From assembly GCF_001421565.1 (NCBI RefSeq), contig NZ_LMKQ01000001.1:2412605-2476604 (forward strand): a stretch of 64,000 nt of DNA, in the 5' to 3' direction. The first letter of the stretch is position 1. Every line of letters begins with the position of its first letter. The DNA comes from Agromyces sp. Leaf222. Lineage in GTDB: Bacteria; Actinomycetota; Actinomycetes; Actinomycetales; Microbacteriaceae. Positions 8,684-17,066 of the stretch are shown here, piece by piece. The notes below the pieces were generated by a model. That model searched no databases. It had not been told where the DNA came from and worked only from the letters and a program-made list of their open reading frames with translations. Made by a program: the position numbers and the translations under genes.

Positions 8684-9276
8684 GGTGCCTCCGAGAGCAC
8701 AGTGTTGATGAGCGCCTCGAGGATTGATGGGCTTGTCACCCTGCCGAGCACGCGGGCTGCCACCCGGTGCTCGGCATCCAGGACCAATGTGGTGGGCACG
8801 GCGTTGGGTGCGATGACTCCGCTAAATGCGAGCAGCGCCGCACCACCGTCAGCATCGATGATCGATGGGTATGTCACCCCGTAGGTTTCGGCGAAGGCAC
8901 GAGCTGTCGCGACCTGGTCACGAATGTTCACGCCGATGAACTGGACCCCGTCCGGTTCGAACTGCTCGGACAGTGTTTGAAGGTCTGGAGCCTCTTTCCG
9001 GCACGGGGCGCAGCCCGCATACCAGAAGTTCACCACGAGAGGTTGTCCGTCGAAGTCCGTAGAACTGAGCTGGGCGCCGGCATCCGAGATGCCATCGAAC
9101 TCCACCGTCTGGCCGCGCTCAGCCATGGGAACCTCGGTGATCGTGCCGTTGCCCGCGATGAAGTTCTTCCCGCTTCCTTCCCGGTACTGCGTGGCCACAT
9201 CATTGGACGAACACCCGCTGAGCAGGAGCACGCCGAGGAACGTCGCGGCGAGCCGGGATCGAATCCGACCGGTCAT
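8680..9276 (-). CDS. TlpA/ResA-like thioredoxin lipoprotein
   Basis: A 198-residue lipoprotein: basic N-terminus, hydrophobic stretch and lipobox LLLSGC with the lipidated Cys22. The redoxin domain has the active site C89-A-P-C92 in VVNFWYAGCAPCRKEAP, and the cis-proline region AVPTTLVLD. It is expected to sit on the outer face of the membrane and to reduce cysteines of apocytochrome or copper proteins, receiving electrons from CcdA. It overlaps ccdA and the upstream DsbA-like gene by ATGA junctions, placing all three in one operon. Confidence 0.92.
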   Translation of the reverse strand: MTGRIRSRLAATFLGVLLLSGCSSNDVATQYREGSGKNFIAGNGTITEVPMAERGQTVEFDGISDAGAQLSSTDFDGQPLVVNFWYAGCAPCRKEAPDLQTLSEQFEPDGVQFIGVNIRDQVATARAFAETYGVTYPSIIDADGGAALLAFSGVIAPNAVPTTLVLDAEHRVAARVLGRVTSPSILEALINTVLSEAP

Positions 9277-9998
9277 CTTCCGAGGGCGGCGTCGATCGCC
9301 GAGGTGAGGTCGTCCGCCGATCGCAGCTCGAGCAGTTCGCCGTTCAAGAAGAGGGTCGGGGTGCCGCTGACGCCCAGTGCGGTGCCGTCGGTCTGGTCGG
9401 AAAGCACCCGCTCCTCGGTTGTCGGGTCGGCGACGTCGGCGTCGTACTGGTCGAGGTCCAGGCCGAGCTCGTCGGCGTACTGACGGAAGACGTCGGCCTT
9501 CGAGTCCTGTTGTTCAGCCCACTGAGTCTGGGTCTCGAAGAGCTTCATGTACATCTCCTCGAACTTGTCTTGACGCCCCGCCGCTTCCGCCGCGATCGCC
9601 GCGTTGAGGGCGTTCTGGTGGCTCGGGATCGGGAAGTACCGGGCCACGAACGTAACCTCGCCGGCGTACTTCTGCCGGAGTGACTCGATGAAGGGGAACG
9701 CTGCCCCGCAGGCCTCGCACTCGAAGTCGAGGAACTCGACGAGGGTGACATCGGTCGCGCCGGGCTCGCCGAGAATGTGGCTGTCCTCGCGAATCACCTC
9801 ATTTGGTGCGGTGGTGCTGTTCGCGTTGGGCTCGGACGACGTGGGGCGGGTGACGAGGAAGATGATCACTACGACCAGGAGGAACGCGAACACGGCGCCG
9901 ACATTGATCCAGAGGACCCTCCTAGTTCTGGCCTTTTCGACGGTGCCGGTGGGAGTCGCCGGGCGGGTGGCCTTGCTGGGGTTGCGCGGTGCGGTCAT
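9273..9998 (-). CDS. DsbA-family thioredoxin-fold protein, membrane anchored
   Basis: A 241-residue protein with a cytoplasmic basic N-terminus, one transmembrane anchor (about 29-50) and an extracytoplasmic DsbA-like domain. The active site is C94-E-A-C97 in FLDFECEACGAAF; the cis-proline loop is GTPTLFLNGE near residue 215. It closely resembles the DsbA-like protein encoded at 4001-4687, so the element carries two paralogues, one tied to the metal ATPase and one to the TlpA-CcdA pathway. It overlaps the TlpA-like gene (ATGA). Likely an oxidant or isomerase of secreted proteins; direction of electron flow is not shown by sequence. Confidence 0.92.
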   Translation of the reverse strand: MTAPRNPSKATRPATPTGTVEKARTRRVLWINVGAVFAFLLVVVIIFLVTRPTSSEPNANSTTAPNEVIREDSHILGEPGATDVTLVEFLDFECEACGAAFPFIESLRQKYAGEVTFVARYFPIPSHQNALNAAIAAEAAGRQDKFEEMYMKLFETQTQWAEQQDSKADVFRQYADELGLDLDQYDADVADPTTEERVLSDQTDGTALGVSGTPTLFLNGELLELRSADDLTSAIDAALGR

Positions 9999-10011
9999 GA
10001 TGTCTCCAATT

Positions 10012-10836
10012 TCAGCCGACCATCTCGGTCAGCCAGGCGTACGGGTCGATGGGGTCGGTCCCGTCCTCCCAAATCTCAAGGTGCAGGTGAGGGCCGGTGC
10101 TCTGACCGGTATTGCCGACTTCGCCGATCTTCTGACCGACCGCGATGATGTCCCCTTCGGTCACCTCGAGCGACCCGAATTGCATGTGCGCATACAAGCT
10201 GACGTATTTTCGGCCGGCCACGACATGCTCCACTTGAACTGAGACACCGAATCCCGAGTCGGATTCCTCCGCGGCGATGACGGTTCCCGCGGCGATGGCA
10301 TCGATCGGTGTGCCTTCGCCCGGGGTCATGTCCAAGCCTTGATGGAAGGTGGAGCACCCGCCGCACGGCGCTTCTCGTGGCCCGTACCTGTCGGTCAGTG
10401 GTACGCCGACGGGGAATGGCCACTGAATGGGAGAGTTCCCATCGTTGATGAACGTTGCCGCGGTCCTCATGTTCGCCGCAGCGCGCAGCTCCTCCCCGGA
10501 AACCGCCGTGTAGGTCTCATTGGAGAGCGCCTGCAGGGTCGCATCGGGCGGTACCGAAATCGATTGCGTATCTCCGCGCCCCGACGCTGCGGCGACGTAG
10601 GCGTCCGCGGAGAGCGGGCCGACTACCGCAATCGGCATGGCGGAGGTCGCGAGAAGCAGGGCTGCGGTTATTCGCGCCAGGATCGCTGGTCGGGCATGGC
10701 GCGGGGGGCGTGGCGGGGTGTTGGAGGGCTGGGTGGAAGGCTCGACCGGGACCGCGGTCGTCGGTGGGCGCCGCTCGGGCTTTCCCATGGCCTGTCGTCG
10801 GGTTAGCTGGTTCGACTGAGGTGGTATTTGGTTCAT
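10012..10836 (-). CDS. Secreted M23-family metallopeptidase
   Basis: A 274-residue exported peptidoglycan endopeptidase candidate. After a Pro-rich cytoplasmic N-terminus a hydrophobic segment (ILARITAALLLATSAMPIAV) acts as signal anchor. The M23 domain is complete: TFHQGLDMTPGEGTPIDA holds the first zinc ligands (H..D), and GQSTGPHLHLEIW holds the HxH pair. ATG 10836 was selected because GAGAGA lies just upstream; an in-frame ATG 16 codons earlier has no SD. Lying 13 bases upstream of the DsbA-like gene, it probably starts or continues the thiol operon and might open the wall for insertion of the envelope machinery. Confidence 0.88.
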   Translation of the reverse strand: MNQIPPQSNQLTRRQAMGKPERRPPTTAVPVEPSTQPSNTPPRPPRHARPAILARITAALLLATSAMPIAVVGPLSADAYVAAASGRGDTQSISVPPDATLQALSNETYTAVSGEELRAAANMRTAATFINDGNSPIQWPFPVGVPLTDRYGPREAPCGGCSTFHQGLDMTPGEGTPIDAIAAGTVIAAEESDSGFGVSVQVEHVVAGRKYVSLYAHMQFGSLEVTEGDIIAVGQKIGEVGNTGQSTGPHLHLEIWEDGTDPIDPYAWLTEMVG

Positions 10837-10951
10837 CGGGTCTCTCTGCAACAAGCCGTGTCGGCCTGGCGGGCATGGAGGCACAAGGAGTCCTGCGGCG
10901 GCGACGCGGCGCTCGGTGGGCGCCGCGAAACCGTGAGAACTCGGCGTGCTT

Positions 10952-11377
10952 CTAGACCCGGCTGATGCAGAGAGCCGTCAGGGTCGGTGCTGGCGTCCAC
11001 GCGGGCGTAGGCAACACCCTGCTGAGAGGCGTGGCGATGAGAGCGGCAGCCGCCGCGATGCTCGGTGGGCGTCGCAGCCGGAGGAGCACCATGAGCAAGG
11101 CGGTGACGCATCCCAGCCCGATGGAAATGCACAGTGCGAGGGAATCACCGATCGGGACCGCGTCCCGCTCGGTGGGCGTCGCCGTTGGGAGATCATCGGC
11201 GGAGTCCGCCTGGAGCGCGACCTCGATGCTGGCCGTGTTGAGCGTCCCGGTGGCCGCGTGACTGGACTCGTACGAGTGTGCGAGGAGCATTGCGAGGGCA
11301 GTGCCGATGATCAGGAGGACGGCAATCAGCGCGAGATGGAGACGCTGCGGTGGCAGTGGCGTCTCAATGCGACTCAT
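10952..11377 (-). CDS. Small two-helix membrane protein of unknown function
   Basis: A 141-residue protein with two predicted transmembrane segments (about 14-34 and 82-100) separated by an acidic/Thr-rich extracytoplasmic loop. A single Cys in the second helix region (ALCISIGLGCV has two) and one near the C-terminus (LCISRV) are visible. I do not recognise a family with certainty; small proteins like this commonly sit between Lnt-like and redoxin genes in actinobacterial copper loci. It is in the same orientation between the acyltransferase and the M23 peptidase. Confidence 0.6.
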   Translation of the reverse strand: MSRIETPLPPQRLHLALIAVLLIIGTALAMLLAHSYESSHAATGTLNTASIEVALQADSADDLPTATPTERDAVPIGDSLALCISIGLGCVTALLMVLLRLRRPPSIAAAAALIATPLSRVLPTPAWTPAPTLTALCISRV

Positions 11378-11435
11378 GGGGTAGTACCTCGAGGACAGGG
11401 CTGATCAGGACAGCACGAAGATAGCAGACTGACCA

Positions 11436-13016
11436 CTAAGCCTTCTGATCCGGCCATCCTCGATGATGAGCACGGGGCGCTGATGGGGCGGTCCGGGAGG
11501 CCAAGGCCACCATGAGCCCAGCGAGCCCCAGCCCGGAGACGAACCATTCGATCTGCCTCCCCGCGATGACGGCAGGGGTGACCGTGTCTGAGAGCGGGAC
11601 CTCCGTGACGATGGCGCCGGGAACCCATGTGGGCAGTTCGGACTTCAAGGAACCGTCCGGTGCGATGATGGCACTCGTTCCGACGGTGGAGATGTTGATG
11701 ACGCTCCGGGCGGTCTCCAGCGCCCGCATGCGAGCTATCGCAAGCTGCTGAACGCTCTCATCAGTCCGGCCGAAGTCAGCGTTATTTGTTTGGGCGAGGA
11801 TCACTTGAGCGCCCGCCTGGATCATTTCTGTGATGAGGCGGTCGTCAGCGATGTCGAAGCAGATCGATACCCCGGCCGCTACACCGCCGATATCGAAGAC
11901 GTTCTCGCGTGTGCCGATCGAGTAGTCCCGAGTGACGAGGTCGATGAGTTCAGGCGCGAATGGTCGCCAGAACGCACGGTCAGGCATGTACTCGGCAAAG
12001 GGAACGGGGTGAGCTTTGTCGTACCAATCGGTGATGCCTTTGTTGGGCTCCCAGAGCAGGGATGTGTTGAAGAACTCGTCGCCACGCGCGGTGATCGTAC
12101 CGACGACCAGCGGTGCGTTGAGATCTTGGGAAAGCTGTTCGAGAAGCCGTGCTGATTGTGGTGAACGCAGCGGGTCGAGATCGGAGCTGTTCTCGGGCCA
12201 GACGACGACATCGACTGCGTCAGGCTCCAGGAGAGGCGTCGCCGCACGATGGGCACGCAACAGCTCGCCCGGTCGATTCTCGGCGAAAAGACCGGCATCA
12301 GCACCGCCTTGGACCGCCGCAACCCGGAGCGTGGCGTTCGCTGTCGTAGGCCATCCGGGGATTGCGAGGAGGACTACGACGGCAGCAGCGATGACGAACG
12401 ACGCCGTTCGGAACGGAACTTGCGGGTAGCGAAGCAGCTGCACGGACAGTGCGGCCAACCACGCCACAACGAAACTCACGCCGGCGGCGCCGATCCACGG
12501 GAGGAGGTCATCCAAGCCCCCGCTGGCTTGCGAGATCGACAAGCGACCCCACGCGAACCCCCCATACGGCCACACCGCGGCAACCCCCTCGCGTGCAGTC
12601 CAAACCCCAGCAACCGCCACCGGAATCAGCCCGAACCTACCTACGAGGGTTGGCCAAATCACGCTGCCGCGGGTGAGGAGAACGGCAATGAGCCCTGCGC
12701 TCAAGGCAAACAGCGCCGTCTCAAGCCCAGCCAAGGCGATCCACGGCAGGGGGCCGAGGTACAACGTGAGCCACTCCACATGGAGGAGCCAGAACGCACC
12801 CCCACCGGCGATTCCGATGAGGACGCCTCCGCCGAAACCGCGGCCAAGCAAACTTGCGAACAGTGCGCCCACGGCGACGGGCGCCATCCACCACCATCCG
12901 CGATCTGGGAACGCAGTATCGAGGAGAGCGCCGGCGGCCACCGCCACGGGGAGCGCAACCCAGAGCGGCATTCGGCTGGAACCCACGCTTCCCGGATGAT
13001 TCACGGTCCGCAGCAT
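11436..13016 (-). CDS. lnt: Apolipoprotein N-acyltransferase (Lnt-like)
   Basis: A 526-residue membrane enzyme that transfers an acyl chain to the amino group of the lipidated cysteine of lipoproteins. Several N-terminal helices are followed by an extracytoplasmic nitrilase domain with the three catalytic positions in place: Glu in VVVWPENSS, Lys in YDKAHPVPFAEYMP, and Cys in GVSICFDI. A final helix ends before the basic tail. The core genome of an actinobacterium normally has its own copy, so this is an accessory version; its placement ahead of a lipoprotein TlpA suggests it processes the lipoproteins of this operon. The ATG at 13016 lacks a strong SD and a later start at the ATG before PLWVAL is possible. 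Confidence 0.9.
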   Translation of the reverse strand: MLRTVNHPGSVGSSRMPLWVALPVAVAAGALLDTAFPDRGWWWMAPVAVGALFASLLGRGFGGGVLIGIAGGGAFWLLHVEWLTLYLGPLPWIALAGLETALFALSAGLIAVLLTRGSVIWPTLVGRFGLIPVAVAGVWTAREGVAAVWPYGGFAWGRLSISQASGGLDDLLPWIGAAGVSFVVAWLAALSVQLLRYPQVPFRTASFVIAAAVVVLLAIPGWPTTANATLRVAAVQGGADAGLFAENRPGELLRAHRAATPLLEPDAVDVVVWPENSSDLDPLRSPQSARLLEQLSQDLNAPLVVGTITARGDEFFNTSLLWEPNKGITDWYDKAHPVPFAEYMPDRAFWRPFAPELIDLVTRDYSIGTRENVFDIGGVAAGVSICFDIADDRLITEMIQAGAQVILAQTNNADFGRTDESVQQLAIARMRALETARSVINISTVGTSAIIAPDGSLKSELPTWVPGAIVTEVPLSDTVTPAVIAGRQIEWFVSGLGLAGLMVALASRTAPSAPRAHHRGWPDQKA

Positions 13017-13219
13017 AGGCGGCCGAAGCTGTCAGCACGCCGCACATGACAATGCCGCGGAGGAGATCAGGTGGACTCGCTGTTCCGTCACCAAACTGTC
13101 GCGGCGAGGACCAAGGGCTGGCGCGCAGCGACTGGGCAACACGACCTTGACGCCGCGCTCAGTTGCATCCGATTGACGTGAGTCTGCTGATTAGCAAGTA
13201 CGCTGACGCCTAATAACGC

Positions 13220-13231
13220 TAATATCGCCGT
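13220..13231 (+). promoter_or_regulatory. -10 element of a leaderless promoter before the second CmtR-type gene
   Basis: TAATAT occupies 13220-13225, six bases before the ATG at 13232, the same geometry as at 1663-1675. An imperfect dyad with arms ATTAGC (about 13188) and GCTAAT (about 13218) surrounds the promoter and is a candidate operator. No SD precedes the start, consistent with leaderless translation. Confidence 0.5.
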
Positions 13232-13621
13232 ATGACGATGAATCGTGAGGTCGCGCGCTCCGGGCTTGCACCGGCCACTCTTCTGTTTCGTGCCCTCGGC
13301 GATCCGAATCGGCTACTCATCCTGCAGCACCTGCTCTCCGGTGAGCACACCGTGCGAGAGTTGACGGAGCATCTCCGTCTCGCTCAGAGCACCGTCAGCG
13401 CTCACCTGGCTTGCCTGCACGACTGCGGGCTGGTCTCCTCTCAGCCTCGTGGGCGCTCGACGATCTGGTCACTCACGGCTGAGAGCGATCTGTTGGCGCT
13501 CCTTGCTGCGGCAGAGCGGCTCCTCGAGGCCACCGGGTACGCCGTGGTGCTGTGCCCAACCTGCGGGGCCAACGCGCACGACGTGCGCGGTGAGCTGTCC
13601 CTCGTCAGCGCGGAAGGCTAG
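13232..13621 (+). CDS. CmtR-type ArsR-family metal sensor
   Basis: A 129-residue repressor with the motif LACLHDCGLVSSQPRGRST, matching the CmtR recognition-helix site in which the two cysteines bind Cd/Pb. The third ligand region is present as VLCPTCGANAHD. It is followed two bases later by the CDF exporter gene and very probably controls it in response to Zn, Cd or Pb. It is a different gene from the sensor at 1675: the two are similar in layout but their operators differ. Confidence 0.9.
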   Translation: MTMNREVARSGLAPATLLFRALGDPNRLLILQHLLSGEHTVRELTEHLRLAQSTVSAHLACLHDCGLVSSQPRGRSTIWSLTAESDLLALLAAAERLLEATGYAVVLCPTCGANAHDVRGELSLVSAEG

Positions 13622-13623
13622 CC

Positions 13624-14535
13624 ATGTCCCACGAACACAACCACGGCACGTCCAGCAACAGGACACGACTCGCGATCGCATTCGCGATAACCGCGTCCAT
13701 CCTCATCGCGGAGGTGATCGGTGCGGTACTGACCGGTAGCCTCGCCCTCCTCGTCGACGCTGGCCACATGCTCACGGATGCAGGTGGGCTGCTCATGGCG
13801 CTCATTGCAGCATCGCTTGTGCTGCGGCCGGCAACCGCTCGGTACACCTGGGGATTCAAGCGAGCGGAGGTGCTCGCCGCCCTTGCGCAGGCCGCCATTC
13901 TGCTCGCCGTAGGCATCTACGCGTTCATCGAGGGAGTGAAACGACTGTTCGAACCGCCGGAGGTGTCCTCGACAGGCCTTCTGGTGTTCGGCGTGATCGG
14001 ACTGGTAGGCAACATCGCTGCCATCCTGATCCTCAGCGCCGGTCGTGGCGCGAACCTCAACATGCGAGCGGCATTTCTTGAGGTCATCAACGACGCGCTC
14101 GGATCCGTCGCCGTCATCATCAGTGCACTCGTCATCGCGGCCACAGGCTGGACGCAGATCGACGCTCTGGCCGCCATGCTGATCAGCGCGCTCATCATCC
14201 CCAGAACGCTGATCCTGCTCAAGGAATCGGCGAGCGTTCTTCTCGAATCAACACCAAAGGGACTCGATCTCGACGATGTCCGGGCCCACATCCTCGCAAT
14301 CCCGCATGTACTCGCCGTGCACGACCTGCATGCATCACAGATCGCAACCGGGCTTCCAATCCTGAGCGCGCATGTCGTCGTCGAGCCCACGTGCTTTCAG
14401 GACGGACATGCGCCCGATATCCTCGCCGATCTTCAGAAATGTGTCGCCGATCACTTCCAGGTGAAAATCGACCACTCGACATTCCAAATCGAACCCAGCA
14501 ACCACCGAGCAGCTGAGACGAATGCCCATGAATAG
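13624..14535 (+). CDS. Cation diffusion facilitator family metal exporter (CzcD-like)
   Basis: A 303-residue proton-coupled efflux protein for Zn(II)/Cd(II). Six membrane helices and a cytoplasmic C-terminal ferredoxin-like domain are evident. The helix-2 metal motif is DAGHMLTD (HxxxD present); in helix 5 the site reads FLEVINDALGSV, so the first ligand is Glu rather than the usual His while the Asp is kept. The N-terminal tail is His-rich (HEHNHG) and the C-terminal domain ends with HxxxHA-type residues. It starts two bases after the CmtR-type sensor, forming a sensor-pump operon. Confidence 0.93.
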   Translation: MSHEHNHGTSSNRTRLAIAFAITASILIAEVIGAVLTGSLALLVDAGHMLTDAGGLLMALIAASLVLRPATARYTWGFKRAEVLAALAQAAILLAVGIYAFIEGVKRLFEPPEVSSTGLLVFGVIGLVGNIAAILILSAGRGANLNMRAAFLEVINDALGSVAVIISALVIAATGWTQIDALAAMLISALIIPRTLILLKESASVLLESTPKGLDLDDVRAHILAIPHVLAVHDLHASQIATGLPILSAHVVVEPTCFQDGHAPDILADLQKCVADHFQVKIDHSTFQIEPSNHRAAETNAHE

Positions 14536-14555
14536 GTCCCACAGCTGCGACTGAG

Positions 14556-14571
14556 GAGATGAGCTCATCTC
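14556..14571. repeat. 16-bp perfect palindrome after the CDF exporter gene
   Basis: GAGATGAGCTCATCTC is fully self-complementary and lies 20 bases after the stop codon. It could form a short hairpin between the convergent CDF and membrane protein genes, but no T-run follows, so terminator function is uncertain; a protein-binding site is equally possible. Confidence 0.45.
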
Positions 14572-14625
14572 GTCCGCTCGCAGAACGATGTGGTCTTCAC
14601 GACAGCCGTGCCATTGTGGGCGGCG

Positions 14626-15180
14626 TCAGTGAATGAGCGCCTTCAACAGCATCATGACGAGGCCAAAGGCGGCGGTACCGAGCGCGCCGGCCATTCGGAT
14701 TGGCCACGTTGCGCCGCGCCGCGCGAAGGCGATCCAGCCAAGGACCGCGAGAACCAGGACACCAGCCCAGAGGGCAGCCCAAAGCGCTCGCGAATCCTCA
14801 ACGACATCGGTCGCGCCGAGGAGCAGGATGACCAACGGGATGGCTGATGACGCCAGCAATCCCAACGATCGTCGAACCGAGAGTTGAAATGCCTCGCCCA
14901 ACCCCCGCACGCGGTCGTGCTCGAGCCCGTGACGGGCAACCGTGCCGGCATACACGTGAGCCGCCCAGAATACGACCACCGTCACCGCGACCTGCCAGAA
15001 CAACTGCCAGGCGCTGGTGCCGCTTCCCCCGGCCACGACAATCATGCCCGATACAAGAATCACGCCGTAGACGGATTCCTCAGTCACGAATGCCGTACGT
15101 GCCAACTCTCTCGCGCGTGAGGATTGAGGGCGCCAGTTGCGCCCAGCTCCCTCCTGTGACCCGCTCATGATGCCCAGCAT
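14626..15180 (-). CDS. Four-helix membrane protein of unknown function
   Basis: A 184-residue protein with a basic N-terminus and about four hydrophobic segments (roughly 38-58, 62-80, 105-125 and 130-175). The conserved-looking region is HVYAGTVARHGLEHDRVRGLGEAFQLSVRRSLG. I do not recognise the family firmly; similar small membrane proteins of this type are annotated hypothetical in Actinobacteria. The start at 15180 has no SD; ATG 15168 is the alternative. It is convergent with the CDF gene and not obviously coupled to any neighbour. Confidence 0.6.
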   Translation of the reverse strand: MLGIMSGSQEGAGRNWRPQSSRARELARTAFVTEESVYGVILVSGMIVVAGGSGTSAWQLFWQVAVTVVVFWAAHVYAGTVARHGLEHDRVRGLGEAFQLSVRRSLGLLASSAIPLVILLLGATDVVEDSRALWAALWAGVLVLAVLGWIAFARRGATWPIRMAGALGTAAFGLVMMLLKALIH

Positions 15181-15312
15181 TGCACGCTGACGGTCTGAAC
15201 GTCACGAGGAGAGTCTGGTGCGACTCACGCCATCCGGAAGTTCCCCAGCATCGCCGACCGCTCATGCCCCCGCGAACAGCGCGAGGCGAATCGCGTCCCG
15301 ATGAGCTGGTCG

Positions 15313-16542
15313 TCAGGCGAGGAGCGTTTCGCCGATATAGCCGCCCTTCTCGCACCCGGGCGGGATCGCGAATACCGCCGAGCCGACCGGGGCGGTCCAC
15401 TCGTTGAGGAGGTCGAGGTCATCCAGTCGGCGCTGAATCGGCACGAACTGGGTGTCGATATCCGCTTGGAATGAAATGAAGACGAGCCCGGTGTTCGAGA
15501 TCATCGACGGGTCCGATAGTGCGTCGTCGTAGTTATAGGAACGCCGGAATATGCGCTCGTGAGTGGCATCCGACCGCGCCCGCCGAATGTGTGAGAACTC
15601 CGGGATGGTTGGGAACCCGACCGTGGTGGTGTGATTGAAATCGGGCTCGTCCTGTTCGCGAGTACCGGTCAGCGGGGCACCATTGTCGAGGCGTCGTCCG
15701 ACGGCGAGCTCGCGGCCCGGCCTGTCGAGGCGATCCCATTTGTCGACATTCATGTCGATGCGTCGCATCACCATGCTGGTCCCGCCAGCGAGCCATGACT
15801 TGTCATCGATCCAGACGACGGACTCGAGATCCGCGGTGCCAAGTTTCGGATTCGTGGTTCCGTCAATCTGACCGAACAGGTTCCGCATGGTCGTTCCCGT
15901 GGCTTCTGAACCGTGTGCACGGCGGAACCCTTTCTGGGTCCAGCGAACGGTGGCGAATCGGCGGGCATCCTTCAGGAGCATTCGTGTCGCGTGGGCGACC
16001 GTCACCGGATCGTCGGACGTAACCTGGAGAAGGAGGTCGCCGTCTGACCAGGCCTGCTCCAGTCGGTCTACCTTGAACGCCGGCAGGGGTCGGAGCCACG
16101 AACGGGGCGCACGATCCGTGCCGGCGCGATCGACGAGTCTGGGTCCGAACCCGAATGTGATCGTCAAGCGCGCGGGCACGAGGCTGAGCTCGGGTTCTGT
16201 ATCTGCCAGCGGATTCACACCCTGGGCAAGGCGGGCGGCATCGTCGGATAGGAGCCGCATCATTGCCTGCAGTTCCTCGCGGCCGATACCCTCGCGAAGA
16301 TCCAGTGCGATGAATGTCGCGTGCGCTGTCGGCGGCGAATCGATGCCCGACTGGTGGGCGCCATGGAACGGGATAGTCACCGTCCCGTTCAACGGGGCTG
16401 CTGCGCCCGGGACGATGGGTGCCGCATTCAGGGCGTGGTCTGCCGCGACGGCGGCCACGGCCCCGACACCGGCGACGGCCCCGCCGAGGAAGAGCTGCCG
16501 CCGGCTGAGGTCGTTTGGGTTCTTTCCCGCGTTACTCGCCAT
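15313..16542 (-). CDS. efeB: Dyp-type heme peroxidase, Tat-exported (EfeB-like)
   Basis: A 409-residue deferrochelatase/peroxidase. The N-terminus has a twin-arginine signal (SRRQLFLGG followed by an Ala-rich hydrophobic stretch), so the folded heme protein is exported. The family signature GxxDG is present as FGQIDGTTNP with the catalytic Asp, and FNHTTTVGFPTIPEFSHIRRA follows further on. Start ATG 16542 overlaps the PCu(A)C gene end by 11 bases and gives the Tat signal directly; an in-frame ATG ten codons earlier is less likely. With CopC-like and PCu(A)C proteins upstream it resembles the extracytoplasmic metal modules sometimes fused into EfeUOB loci, but no EfeU permease is present. Confidence 0.9.
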   Translation of the reverse strand: MASNAGKNPNDLSRRQLFLGGAVAGVGAVAAVAADHALNAAPIVPGAAAPLNGTVTIPFHGAHQSGIDSPPTAHATFIALDLREGIGREELQAMMRLLSDDAARLAQGVNPLADTEPELSLVPARLTITFGFGPRLVDRAGTDRAPRSWLRPLPAFKVDRLEQAWSDGDLLLQVTSDDPVTVAHATRMLLKDARRFATVRWTQKGFRRAHGSEATGTTMRNLFGQIDGTTNPKLGTADLESVVWIDDKSWLAGGTSMVMRRIDMNVDKWDRLDRPGRELAVGRRLDNGAPLTGTREQDEPDFNHTTTVGFPTIPEFSHIRRARSDATHERIFRRSYNYDDALSDPSMISNTGLVFISFQADIDTQFVPIQRRLDDLDLLNEWTAPVGSAVFAIPPGCEKGGYIGETLLA

Positions 16543-17065
16543 CGCCCATATCCATGCTCGCGTCAGGCTCATAGCTCTCGTTGGCGCCCGAGTAGTCCTT
16601 GACGACGGCGTCCATGGCGACGGTGCTTCCGTCGTCGAACCCGAGGGTGATGGTGACGGCGTCTCCGGCTGTAAGCGGTTCCGCCAGCGCCATGATCATG
16701 ATGTGATCGCCGCCGGGCTGCAGCGTAAGGGATTCACCCGGTTGGATGACGAACCCGCCTTCTTTGGGCTGCATTTTCATTTCACCGCTCTCGTTCTCGA
16801 CGGTCTCGTGGAGCTCGAGCATGTCCGAGAACTCGGCACTGGCAGTGACGATCGTGAGCGGCTCATCTCCGATGTTCTCGAAGAGACCAAACCCGGCAGT
16901 CATATCAGTGTCGGTCGCCTTCACCCACGCGTCCGTAACAGCAAGTGATTCGGCCTGCGTCGACGCGGCCTGCGCAGGCGCAGCGGGCGTGGAACTGCAC
17001 CCGGCAAGCGCGAGCGCGAGAACGGGAGCGAGGATGGCAATAGTAGTTCGGATCGTTGCATTCAT
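16532..17065 (-). CDS. PCu(A)C-family copper chaperone lipoprotein
   Basis: A 177-residue exported copper chaperone. The signal is lipoprotein-type (ALALAGC). The family motif H(M)x10Mx21HxM is visible: MLELHETV with upstream Met, EMKMQPKEGGF, and GGDHIMIMAL. Such proteins donate Cu(I) to the CuA site of cytochrome oxidase or scavenge copper. The start ATG at 17065 lies one base after the stop of the CopC-like gene. The Met/Asp-rich C-terminus (DASMDMGD) may add weak copper sites. The pairing with CopC-like and the CtaG genes elsewhere in the cargo points to oxidase copper supply. Confidence 0.9.
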   Translation of the reverse strand: MNATIRTTIAILAPVLALALAGCSSTPAAPAQAASTQAESLAVTDAWVKATDTDMTAGFGLFENIGDEPLTIVTASAEFSDMLELHETVENESGEMKMQPKEGGFVIQPGESLTLQPGGDHIMIMALAEPLTAGDAVTITLGFDDGSTVAMDAVVKDYSGANESYEPDASMDMGDGE

Positions 17066-17066
17066 T

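Noticed and set aside
12249..13049. Plus-strand frame opposite the Lnt-like gene
   Set aside because: Charge-rich, repetitive translation typical of an antisense shadow; Lnt catalytic motifs are clear on the minus strand.
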